A DNA stretch of 64,000 nucleotides. It comes from Pirellulales bacterium. Lineage in GTDB: Bacteria > Planctomycetota > Planctomycetia > Pirellulales > Lacipirellulaceae. Below are positions 44,372-51,985 of this stretch, in pieces. The translations under genes and the position numbers were made by a program. Within the stretch, counting starts at the first letter, position 1, and every line of letters begins with the position of its first letter. The DNA lies in contig JANQOF010000054.1 of assembly GCA_028279215.1 (NCBI GenBank), positions 124,001 through 188,000 of the forward strand, given 5' to 3'. The notes beneath the pieces are model-generated. The model did no database searches. It saw nothing but the letters and a program-made list of their open reading frames with translations, and was not told the origin of the DNA.

Positions 44372-45190
44372 ATGTCAGTTGTTAGCAGTGCATCGTTGAG
44401 AACGCGGCGAGGCGCTTCGCTCCTTGAAATCGCAGCTTGTATTTTCGCCGTGGCCGTTGGTGTATGGCTCGGCGCTCAGTACTTGGGCTTGAACCTGCAT
44501 GCGGCGGCCTACACAGCGCTCACCAAGACGGACGTCATGGATCAATTGCCGGAAGACTGGCGACTTGCCCCTCCGGCTGGCATGGAGCCGTTGACCGCCG
44601 AACAAGAAGCGCTCGCGTTGAGTGCCGAGTTGGAACAGCTGCGGCTCGAAGTGGCCCAGCTCAGTTCTGACGCAGAAGCGGAAGTCACGACGTTCAGCGT
44701 CGAGTCGACTGCCAATTTGCACCCCGATTTGCTGATCCGTCGTCAACACACGCTGGCATTCTGGTCGCAACTGGGGGGCATTCGCGACGAGGTCGATCGC
44801 CTCCAAGCCTCGGCCGACAACGCCATCAACCACAGCAATGTCTATAAGGTGTTGGACGTCCGCCGTAAGGCGTATGAGTACGGCGCCAAAGCCGTGAAGG
44901 TGGCTATGACCGACGCGGTCGATCCACAAGCGTTACAATTCGCCGAGCAACTCGTTTCGTGGTACGAACATGGCGCCGAACTCTACGGCGAGGCCATGAG
45001 CATCTGGCAGGGAGAGCACCCGCCGCTTGGCGGGTTCACGAGCGATCAGTTGCTCGAGCAGGTGCAGCAGCAGCACGATAACGAAGCGCTGCTCTTGTTC
45101 CAGAAAAGCGGCCGACTGTGCGAGGTGCTGTTTCGCCGCTATCAGGTCGCGTTCCCCAAAATCGACGACCCAACGGCTCGTCAAAATTAG
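44372..45190 (+). CDS. Prepilin-like protein
   Basis: A 272-residue protein. The N-terminus RTRRGASLLEIAACIF has the layout of a type IV prepilin/pseudopilin: a basic leader, a cleavage Gly (residue 14), then hydrophobic residues with Glu at position +5. One membrane helix (about 17-40) follows. The rest is helical and hydrophilic, with a low-similarity coiled-coil part. A prepilin peptidase is not in the window, so processing is inferred from the motif alone. Could also be a plain type II-anchored membrane protein. Confidence 0.6.
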   Translation: MSVVSSASLRTRRGASLLEIAACIFAVAVGVWLGAQYLGLNLHAAAYTALTKTDVMDQLPEDWRLAPPAGMEPLTAEQEALALSAELEQLRLEVAQLSSDAEAEVTTFSVESTANLHPDLLIRRQHTLAFWSQLGGIRDEVDRLQASADNAINHSNVYKVLDVRRKAYEYGAKAVKVAMTDAVDPQALQFAEQLVSWYEHGAELYGEAMSIWQGEHPPLGGFTSDQLLEQVQQQHDNEALLLFQKSGRLCEVLFRRYQVAFPKIDDPTARQN

Positions 45191-45463
45191 CCACTATCCG
45201 AGACCATTGGACATCCAACGAGGGGATGCTAGTACCTCGGCACATGGGCCACTGGGTGCGAGAATGGAGTGTTAGGCCGAGTAATTGCTGGGGTTGAATG
45301 GCGGCTGTCGGCCATTCGGTTGATTGCGTCGGCATGTCGTCGTGGGTACCATGGATGCGTTGATTTTTCGATTTCCGCTCACCTGGGGCTGGGAGCGATC
45401 AGTCCTAGGTTTCACCAACATATTGCAAGCCACATTTGGAATTTGAAACGAAGAGGGTTACTC

Positions 45464-46786
45464 ATGCGATTATTACGTCGCCGGTTGCGTGTTGTTTTGG
45501 TTATTGCTCTTTGTCTGGTGCTTACGGTCGACCCAGCGTCGGCTTGCCATTGGTTCGGAGCCCGCTGGTTCAATCGTTGCTCGCCTTGCGCTAGCTATTG
45601 TCAACCGGCCTGCTACACCGTTCACTCTTGCGCGCCTAGCTGCGGTTACACCAGGAGCTGTGACAGTGGCTGCTGGTCGGGATGCGAATCGGACGTGGTA
45701 ACATCGTCCGCGTGTGGATGCGGCGAGTCGGTGGTAGACCATTCGGCGACGGTGATTGAAGGTTCGCCGACAGCGTCTCACGCCGAGCCGACACCCACTT
45801 GGTCGGCGACCGAGCCAGCCACGGACCGCGCCGTCAACAAACCGGCCGAAGATATCAATCCGGCACCATTGCTGGTAGACGACGCCGTCGCCGAGCCAAT
45901 GCCGGTGCCCGAAGCTCCTGTCGACGATATGGTCGCCCCACTGGACAGCGGACCTATCGATGAGCCAGTGGCGGACGACAATATGTTCGCGGCACCCGTC
46001 GATGAGCCGGTGGCAGAAGCGCCCGCCGCAGTTCAGCCGGCCGACAACGTAGCCCCGGCCAACGAGCCAGCGCCAGCCGACGATGGATTGTTTGGTGCTC
46101 CGGCCGACGAGCCGCCCGACGACGGACTCTTTGGCGCCCCCGCCGACGAGCCCGCCCAGGAGCCTGTCGACGACGATGGCCTATTCGGCGCCCCCGCCGA
46201 CGAGCCGGCTGCCGACGATGGATTGTTCGGCGCACCCGCCGAAGGGCCGGCGCCTGAACAGGCCGCCCATGACGGTGGGCTGTTCGGTGCGCCAGCCGAC
46301 GACGCTGCCCCCGGGGACGACGGTTTGTTCGGCGCGCCGGTTGAAGAGGCCGCTCCGGCGGAGCAAGTTGAAGACGGCTTGTTCGGAGCTCCTGCTGAAG
46401 AAGCGCCGATGGATGATGGTTTGTTTGGTGCTCCGGCCGAAGAACCTGCCCCGGCCGACGACGGCCTGTTTGGGCCTGCCGACGAACCTGCCGACGATGC
46501 ACCCGCCGACGACGGAGAGGGCGACCTATTCAATTTTGGTTCGGTGCTTGAGTCGCCAGGCGGATTGAGTAGTCTTTCGCTTCGTCACTGGGTCGACAAC
46601 ACCGGCCAATACGCAGTCGACGCCCGACTGATCGCCGTCGCCGATGGCCATGTGCGATTGCTCAAAGCCAACGGCCGCACCGCCACGGTTGCCTTCAGTC
46701 GCTTAAGCGACGAAGACCTCTCGTTCGTCAATCGCCAAGCGGCAGCCGAGCGCGCGAAGACGCTCTCGCGAACGGCTCAGCGCTAA
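45464..46786 (+). CDS. Secreted Cys-rich protein with DDGLFGAPADEP repeats and SHD1 domain
   Basis: A 440-residue exported protein. A signal peptide (RLRVVLVIALCLVLTVDPASA) leads to a Cys-rich block (SCAPSCGYTRSCDSGCWSGC, residues about 35-75). Then come an acidic Pro/Ala linker and about nine near-tandem units of the pattern DDGLFGAPAxEP (residues about 205-345). A C-terminal SHD1 domain follows (LRHWVDNTGQYAVDARLIAV, about 370-430). SHD1 domains are widespread in planctomycetes. No enzymatic motif. The frame is open further upstream, but the ATG at 45464 starts the signal peptide. A structural or cell-surface role is likely. Confidence 0.85.
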   Translation: MRLLRRRLRVVLVIALCLVLTVDPASACHWFGARWFNRCSPCASYCQPACYTVHSCAPSCGYTRSCDSGCWSGCESDVVTSSACGCGESVVDHSATVIEGSPTASHAEPTPTWSATEPATDRAVNKPAEDINPAPLLVDDAVAEPMPVPEAPVDDMVAPLDSGPIDEPVADDNMFAAPVDEPVAEAPAAVQPADNVAPANEPAPADDGLFGAPADEPPDDGLFGAPADEPAQEPVDDDGLFGAPADEPAADDGLFGAPAEGPAPEQAAHDGGLFGAPADDAAPGDDGLFGAPVEEAAPAEQVEDGLFGAPAEEAPMDDGLFGAPAEEPAPADDGLFGPADEPADDAPADDGEGDLFNFGSVLESPGGLSSLSLRHWVDNTGQYAVDARLIAVADGHVRLLKANGRTATVAFSRLSDEDLSFVNRQAAAERAKTLSRTAQR

Positions 46787-46838
46787 AGCCGAGTCGCGCT
46801 ATCACGCGAAAGGCTAAGCTGCCGATCTCGATCGGTGG

Positions 46839-47004
46839 CCTAGAGCGTGCTTCGGCTAGCTGTAGCGATGTTGGCGCAAACGAGTCAAGTCTGGCAAGGT
46901 GGCCGAAGCAGGCGAATCTGCATGCATTCGTCGATGAAGGCCAACGTAGCCAGATGCGGACGCAGTAAGCGGGCACGCTACAGATAGGCGAAGGGCGCTC
47001 TAGC
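46839..47004. repeat. Convergent-end TIR element, copy A
   Basis: A 166-bp element with terminal inverted repeats of about 29 bp: left 46839-46867 ends in GCTAGCTGTAGCG, right 46976-47004 begins CGCTACAGATAGGCG and ends in GGGCGCTCTAG. The core contains GCAGGCGAATCTGCATG. A second copy at 55749-55912 agrees over nearly its whole length. It lies between the SHD1 gene and the convergent hemY gene, and its right end supplies the hemY stop codon TAG (47000-47002). Confidence 0.75.
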
Positions 47005-48427
47005 TTCTTGTTTGCGCAAGCGCGCCTGCCACACGCTCCGCGGCCTGTTCTCCGCTGTGAATACACTGCGGGATGCCCACGCCGTGATAGGCGTTGCCGG
47101 CGAGTTCCAGGCCGTGCAATTTCGCCACACGCGATTCGATCCGAGCAACGCGCTCAAGGTGGCCCAGATGATACTGCGGCATGCTGCGGCTCCAGCGACA
47201 CACCATCGACATCTCGGGCCTTCCCGATAGCCCAATCAACTCACCCAACTCGCGTATAGCCACAGCGATCGACTGTTTGTCGGGCAAGTCCGCCAACTCG
47301 GGTTGCAGCGCTCCGCCCATGAACACCCGCACGATCAACCGATCGCTCGGCGCGCGACCTGGAAACTTCAAGTTGCTAAAGCTGGCGGCGATGATTTGTC
47401 GGCGCTCCACGTTTGGAACGACGAACCCGAACCCTTCGATTGGCTTGGCAACCTGATCGCGACGGACTCCAAGCACCACCACTGAAGTACTCGCGTGTTC
47501 GATCTGGGCCAACTCGTCGCTGAGCTGCGGGTCGGCCTCTGCTAACAGTCTGCTGGCCCGGCTGGCAGGAGTCGCGACCACTACCGCCGAGGCCTCGAAG
47601 CATCGACCGTCCTCTGCGATGAGTTGCCACGCGCCTGGGGTGCGCCAGGTGAGGCGCTGGATGGGAACACCCAACTCGATCGTGCCCGAAGGGAGTCGCT
47701 CGGCCAGCGCGTTCACCAGTTGCGACATGCCGCCGCGCGGGGCGACGAACTTGCTGTAGGCGGCCCCGCTATCGGTGCGATTCGCATCGCCGCGCCGCGC
47801 GCGCCACAGGCTGCCGTACCGCGCCTCTTGCTCAACAAACTGCGGCATCGTGGCCCGCATGCTCAGTTTCTCAGGGTCGGCCGTGTAGATGCCGGCGACC
47901 AGCGGTTGTACTAAGCGCTCAAATACCTCTTTACCTAACCGCCTGCGAGCAAAGCTGGCCACGCTCTCGTCAGTCGTCTCCGGTCGCTGGGATACGAACG
48001 GCTCGAGCATGAGTCGTCCCTTGCCGGCGAGGCTCAACACCGGCGTAGTAAGTATCGGACCCAGGCGCCCCGCGGACATCAGTACAAAGGCCTCAGGCAC
48101 AGCGACTACACGGCCGCCGCTTACTACCAAAGCTCTGCGAAGCTTTGGATCGGTGGGTAGCAAGTCGCCGGCGATGCCGAGCCGCCCGCAAAGCTCCGTT
48201 GCCCACGGCAACTTGGTGATGAAGTTGTCGGCGCTCGTTTCGACTAAATAGTCGTCCTCCTGGACCGTCTGCAGAACGCCGCCCACGCGAGGACTTGCTT
48301 CGAACAACCTGACAGGGACGTCCCGTAACAGTTCGCTCAGGCGATGGGCGGCTGCCAGTCCGCTGATGCCGCCACCCACAACGGCGATCGGCAACGGGGC
48401 GTGATGTGTGGGCGATCGATCGGCCAT
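47000..48427 (-). CDS. hemY: Protoporphyrinogen oxidase (HemY/PPOX)
   Basis: A 475-residue FAD enzyme oxidising protoporphyrinogen IX to protoporphyrin IX. The FAD-binding motif VVGGGISGLAAAHRL lies at about residues 15-29. Family segments follow: ASPRVGGVLQT, VQEDDYLVETSADNFI, a conserved RLGKEVFERLVQPLVAGIY and the C-terminal GNAYHGVGIPQCIHSGEQAA that closes the FAD site. Length fits the family. The start MADRSPT at 48427 is the closest ATG to the FAD motif. No other heme gene is near. Confidence 0.95.
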   Translation of the reverse strand: MADRSPTHHAPLPIAVVGGGISGLAAAHRLSELLRDVPVRLFEASPRVGGVLQTVQEDDYLVETSADNFITKLPWATELCGRLGIAGDLLPTDPKLRRALVVSGGRVVAVPEAFVLMSAGRLGPILTTPVLSLAGKGRLMLEPFVSQRPETTDESVASFARRRLGKEVFERLVQPLVAGIYTADPEKLSMRATMPQFVEQEARYGSLWRARRGDANRTDSGAAYSKFVAPRGGMSQLVNALAERLPSGTIELGVPIQRLTWRTPGAWQLIAEDGRCFEASAVVVATPASRASRLLAEADPQLSDELAQIEHASTSVVVLGVRRDQVAKPIEGFGFVVPNVERRQIIAASFSNLKFPGRAPSDRLIVRVFMGGALQPELADLPDKQSIAVAIRELGELIGLSGRPEMSMVCRWSRSMPQYHLGHLERVARIESRVAKLHGLELAGNAYHGVGIPQCIHSGEQAAERVAGALAQTRS

Positions 48428-48587
48428 GTACCGGTTATCGCCATAAGCCTGAGCAGACTCAACCCACGACCAGTGTTCTACCAGAACTGAATGATAGGGT
48501 TGGGTGATGCGAGCCAAAGGCGCTAGCCTTGGCTTGTCTTGGCAACAACCGACGCTAGCGCGTTCGACTCAACCGACTCCTGGTCGG

Positions 48588-49448
48588 TTACCAGCCGCCG
48601 TGGTGGCGATTTGGCGACGACCACGAGTTGGTTGGCCGCCCACCAAATCGACATTCCAACCCGCAGGTGAGGGTGAAGTTGTTCATGCCCGACGCGGAAT
48701 TCTGAGCGAATGAAATGTGATCGACGACTTCGGCTCGCATCACCAGCCAGCGTCGCAGTTGGTGTTTGATGCCGATACCAACCGGCAACGTAAACAGAGT
48801 GTTGTCCTCGCGAACACCGGCCTGGTTAATGAAGTCGATGTCCGTCAGGCCGACGCCGAACCGCCAGTACGGTCGGGTACGCGAGTCGCCCCACGGGTAG
48901 TACAGCATGGTTACGTCGTATAACAGCACGTTGTTGCTGGCCGCGTTCGTCGCCGGCACGCTGCTTGAGAACTCGGGCGACGTCCAGGCCAAGCGAAACT
49001 GGGTGCCCCAATAATGGTCCCAATCCCAGCCTAAGTGCGCGGCCGCAAGTACATCGCCATTCTTGGTGTTATTCGGACTGACCGGCTTGGTCATCACGAA
49101 TGCGCCGAAATCTAGCCCGAACTCAAAAGGTCGATTGAGCCAACTCGTGCTGCGTAGCGGCCCCCCATGACCGCTCCACCGACCGTGGGTAGACGAATGC
49201 CGAAAGCGGCCATGTTCACAAAATCCGTGCCACCAATCCCGATCGACCCAACCCTCGTCGTACATCGCCGCACTTCCACAATGGGGATCGTCGCAGGCGC
49301 AACCGGGTTCATGGGGATAGCCTTTGAAGTTCGGCGAGTACTCGTAGGTTACGTCGCCATCGTGTTGCGCGCGCGCCGGCGTGCCGACGGCTACTAGAGT
49401 CGCCAAGAGAACAAGTACAAACGTCGAACTACGACCGAACTGGAGCAT
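48588..49448 (-). CDS. Outer-membrane beta-barrel-like protein
   Basis: A 286-residue protein with a signal peptide (to about residue 28), a Cys/His-containing segment (CACDDPHCGS) near 50, then alternating aromatic beta strands (FEFGLDFGAFVMT, YWRFGVGLTDIDF, TLPVGIGIKHQL) typical of small outer-membrane barrels, ending in a Gly/Asn/His-rich tail. Similar proteins occur in planctomycetes without known function. The ATG at 49448 is used; a TTG six bases earlier is possible. It lies downstream of the DUF1573 gene on the same strand. Confidence 0.7.
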   Translation of the reverse strand: MLQFGRSSTFVLVLLATLVAVGTPARAQHDGDVTYEYSPNFKGYPHEPGCACDDPHCGSAAMYDEGWVDRDWWHGFCEHGRFRHSSTHGRWSGHGGPLRSTSWLNRPFEFGLDFGAFVMTKPVSPNNTKNGDVLAAAHLGWDWDHYWGTQFRLAWTSPEFSSSVPATNAASNNVLLYDVTMLYYPWGDSRTRPYWRFGVGLTDIDFINQAGVREDNTLFTLPVGIGIKHQLRRWLVMRAEVVDHISFAQNSASGMNNFTLTCGLECRFGGRPTNSWSSPNRHHGGW

Positions 49449-49552
49449 CGACAACTTGGAGATCAGACAAACACGCAGAAAAGTCTCGATGCCAATTGGC
49501 CCCGAGGAATTGCGGCGGGAGTATGGCGAACAACCGCTTGGGCGTCAATGCA

Positions 49553-49586
49553 AAACGGGCCAGTCCTTGGCTGGACTGGCCCGTTT
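49553..49586 (-). terminator. Strong hairpin after the DUF1573 gene
   Basis: AAACGGGCCAGTCC (49553-49566) and its exact inverse complement GGACTGGCCCGTTT (49573-49586) form a 14-bp stem with a 6-base loop, 31 bp after the DUF1573 stop. On the minus strand TTTT follows, as expected of an intrinsic terminator, though the U-run is short. Confidence 0.7.
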
Positions 49587-49617
49587 GGGAACCCTTTTCT
49601 TTCACTCGCCTGCAATG

Positions 49618-50709
49618 CTAGCGGTTTTCGGCCAGATTGTTCTCCGGCGAGGCGGTCGACCCTGTCGCTGACTCGTCGTCGGACGCAATGGCGCCGGCCG
49701 GTGTCACATCGATGATGTTGGCGTAGGCCGTGCAGACGGCGTTGAAGGTTTCGCCGCGGTTGGTATGAATACAGATCTGCTTTTTCAGTCGGCCCGTCTC
49801 GGCTCCAGCCCTAAAAGCAACGGATACGACGTGCGTCTTGCGTGGCTCAGGATCGTACGTACAAACAAAGCAGTCGCTGTCGCAGTCGATTCCAGTAATC
49901 GTGAAAGGTGCCTTCCCGCGAACGATCAACTTCTTCTCCACGTCGCCGCCGGTATCCACGTCGCCCATCACCCAGCTGGCAGGCGTGACTGAGATTTCGG
50001 GAATCACTTTGCCTTCGATGTCGAGGGGGATTCGCGGGTTGCGGCTGTCGTTGGTGACCAGCGTCAACTGATCCTTGAGAAAGCCTGCCGGAGCGGTGTC
50101 TTTGAGTTGGACGGTCAAGTCGTAACGGGTCACGCCGCCGCGACGGTACGTTTCAGCAAGCTCCACCGCATAATAGTCGCTACTCTCGTTGGCGGTCACA
50201 ACGTCGCGAATTTCCCAGCCGCTACGGCCAGCGTAGCGCACCTGTACGGTTTGCTCTTTCGTAGTGCCTTGGTCGACGTCGCCAAAGTTGATGCTGCCCG
50301 GTTCGAAGACCACGTCCTGCCGTATGAACCCATCCACTCGCAACTGCACCTGCGCTGGGTAGGGCTTATCGATGGTCACAGTAAGCGTCGCGCCGTGGTG
50401 GCCGGTAAAGGTCCGGGTGTTGAACTTTGCGACGATGTAGGCCTTCTCGTAGGTCTTTATCAGATTGTTTTCGATAGACGGCGTGGTACACCCGCAACTC
50501 GAGCGGACGCTGGCAATATGGATGTCTTCGATGAACTTGTTGGTTACTTCAAACTTGTACTCGGTGTCCGAACCGCGGGCGACCGTACCGAAGTCGTGCT
50601 CCAGCGTTTCGAACATCTTCTTGGGCCACTCCTGAGCCCACCCGCTAACGGGCGTCGAAGCGGCAAACAGGCCCACGGCAAGGCACCTAGCGAGCGTACC
50701 GATTTTCAT
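49618..50709 (-). CDS. DUF1573 domain protein
   Basis: A 363-residue exported protein. The signal peptide (MKIGTLARCLAVGLFAASTPVSGWA) is followed by a DUF1573 domain (residues about 40-125, FETLEHDFGTVARGS and the Cys pair RSSCGCTTP) and further Ig-like domains (IPLDIEGKV and after). The C-terminal part has a Cys pair (CDSDCFVC). DUF1573 proteins are exported in planctomycetes and Bacteroidetes; their task is not established. Start MKIGTL at 50709 is preferred over MRIAMKI. Confidence 0.85.
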   Translation of the reverse strand: MKIGTLARCLAVGLFAASTPVSGWAQEWPKKMFETLEHDFGTVARGSDTEYKFEVTNKFIEDIHIASVRSSCGCTTPSIENNLIKTYEKAYIVAKFNTRTFTGHHGATLTVTIDKPYPAQVQLRVDGFIRQDVVFEPGSINFGDVDQGTTKEQTVQVRYAGRSGWEIRDVVTANESSDYYAVELAETYRRGGVTRYDLTVQLKDTAPAGFLKDQLTLVTNDSRNPRIPLDIEGKVIPEISVTPASWVMGDVDTGGDVEKKLIVRGKAPFTITGIDCDSDCFVCTYDPEPRKTHVVSVAFRAGAETGRLKKQICIHTNRGETFNAVCTAYANIIDVTPAGAIASDDESATGSTASPENNLAENR

Positions 50710-51148
50710 GGCGATTCTCAAAAATTGCGAACAACAAACGGCAAGCTAGCCCTTGCATCCCTCCGGCCCGCTGCCGGGAACACCTTTGGTGACGACGCTA
50801 CACGCCAACGAGCGTGGCCACAACGCCAGACACCCCAGTTTCCGGATCCATTCGGCATTATATAGCTCTAAAGCGCGTTCCCGGCGGGATATGGGCAGTA
50901 GTTTCCCTATTTATTTTTCGTAGTTCTGCCGTTTTTGGGAAGGCCAAAACCGATTGCGCCGCATGGGTGATGAGACTCGGCAGCACAAGGCGAATTACCC
51001 TCATGTTCCGACCACTCTACGAGCTACCAGAACGGAAGCAGCTAGCACCCCCCACGGCAGTCGGGATGCCATTTGGTATCATCGTGCACGTTGCCGCACT
51101 CCAATAGGTGCTCCAACTTCCCACGCGATTCCAGCGAGTTGCTTCAAG
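50710..51148. other. Divergent intergenic region, 439 bp
   Basis: Lies between the DUF1573 gene and tyrA. On the minus strand a TATAAT sits at 50857-50862 without a convincing -35 at the right distance. An AT-rich patch occurs at 50900-50935. The frame of tyrA is open to 50954 but without protein-like content. Confidence 0.4.
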
Positions 51149-51985
51149 ATGCCCGCCTTCGAACAGGTTGTGATAGTTGGAGTTGGCTTGCTGGGGGGGT
51201 CGATTGGTCTGGCGGTAAAAGAGCGGCAGGTGGCCGGCGAGGTGATTGGCATCGGTCGCAATCAGGCGAGGCTGGACGAGGCGATCCGGCGTGAGATTAT
51301 CGACCGCGCGACCACCGACTTGAGAGCCGGTGTCCAGCAGGCAGACTTGGTTGTCGTTTGCACGCCCGTTGAGTTAGTCAGCGAGACGGCGAAAGACGTG
51401 CTGCGGGCTGCGCCAGCGAATTGCCTGGTCACCGATGTCGGCAGCACGAAGCAAGCGATTGTCGACGCCCTGTCCGATTGGGCAATGCAGTTTGTCGGCA
51501 GCCATCCCTTGGCAGGCGATCATCGGTCGGGCGCGGAGTTTGCCCGCGGCGGCCTGTTGGAAGGCAAAATGGTTGTGGTGACTCCTACGCCTCAAACGAA
51601 TCCAACGACCGAGGAGCGAATCGGTGGGTTTTGGAGTGCTCTCGGCGCGAATGTGGTGACGCTCGCGGCCGACGAACATGACGCGGCCGTCGCGGTTACG
51701 AGCCACTTGCCCCACGCAGTGGCTTCGGCGCTCGCGGCAACGATGCCGAAGTCGATGCTGCCCCTCGCTGCCACTGGCTTTGCGGACACCACTCGGGTTG
51801 CGGCCGCCGATCCGCAATTGTGGCGACAGATTTTCTTGACCAATCGCGAGCAGGTATTGGCGGCGATCGACGATTTCGACCATCACTTGGCGGCGCTACG
51901 CGACGCACTGGCGGCGGGCGACGAACAACAACTCGAACAACTGCTCGCTGAAGGGAAACAGATACGCGATGCTTTGGGAAATTGA
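51149..51985 (+). CDS. tyrA: Prephenate dehydrogenase
   Basis: A 278-residue NAD(P)-dependent enzyme of tyrosine synthesis. The Rossmann motif [13 protein letters not shown] lies at residues 7-19, then [20 protein letters not shown] and the [16 protein letters not shown] substrate region (His near residue 116 in SHPLAG). A C-terminal helical domain follows. It lacks a chorismate mutase or ACT domain. The start [11 protein letters not shown] at 51149 fits the Rossmann start. Its last 17 bases overlap purL. Confidence 0.93.
   Translation: MPAFEQVVIVGVGLLGGSIGLAVKERQVAGEVIGIGRNQARLDEAIRREIIDRATTDLRAGVQQADLVVVCTPVELVSETAKDVLRAAPANCLVTDVGSTKQAIVDALSDWAMQFVGSHPLAGDHRSGAEFARGGLLEGKMVVVTPTPQTNPTTEERIGGFWSALGANVVTLAADEHDAAVAVTSHLPHAVASALAATMPKSMLPLAATGFADTTRVAAADPQLWRQIFLTNREQVLAAIDDFDHHLAALRDALAAGDEQQLEQLLAEGKQIRDALGN

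Noticed and set aside
46078-46500. CRISPR-like tandem array
   Set aside because: The periodicity is coding (about 14-19 codons) with degenerate codons and no constant repeat; no cas genes.
46033-46533. Pro/Ala/Ser-rich antisense frames opposite the SHD1 gene
   Set aside because: They are the mirror of the repetitive coding sequence and lack their own signals.
48500-48587. GCTAGC-containing palindromic words as a further copy of the TIR element
   Set aside because: Only the short word GCGCTAGC is shared; the conserved core and terminal repeats are absent.
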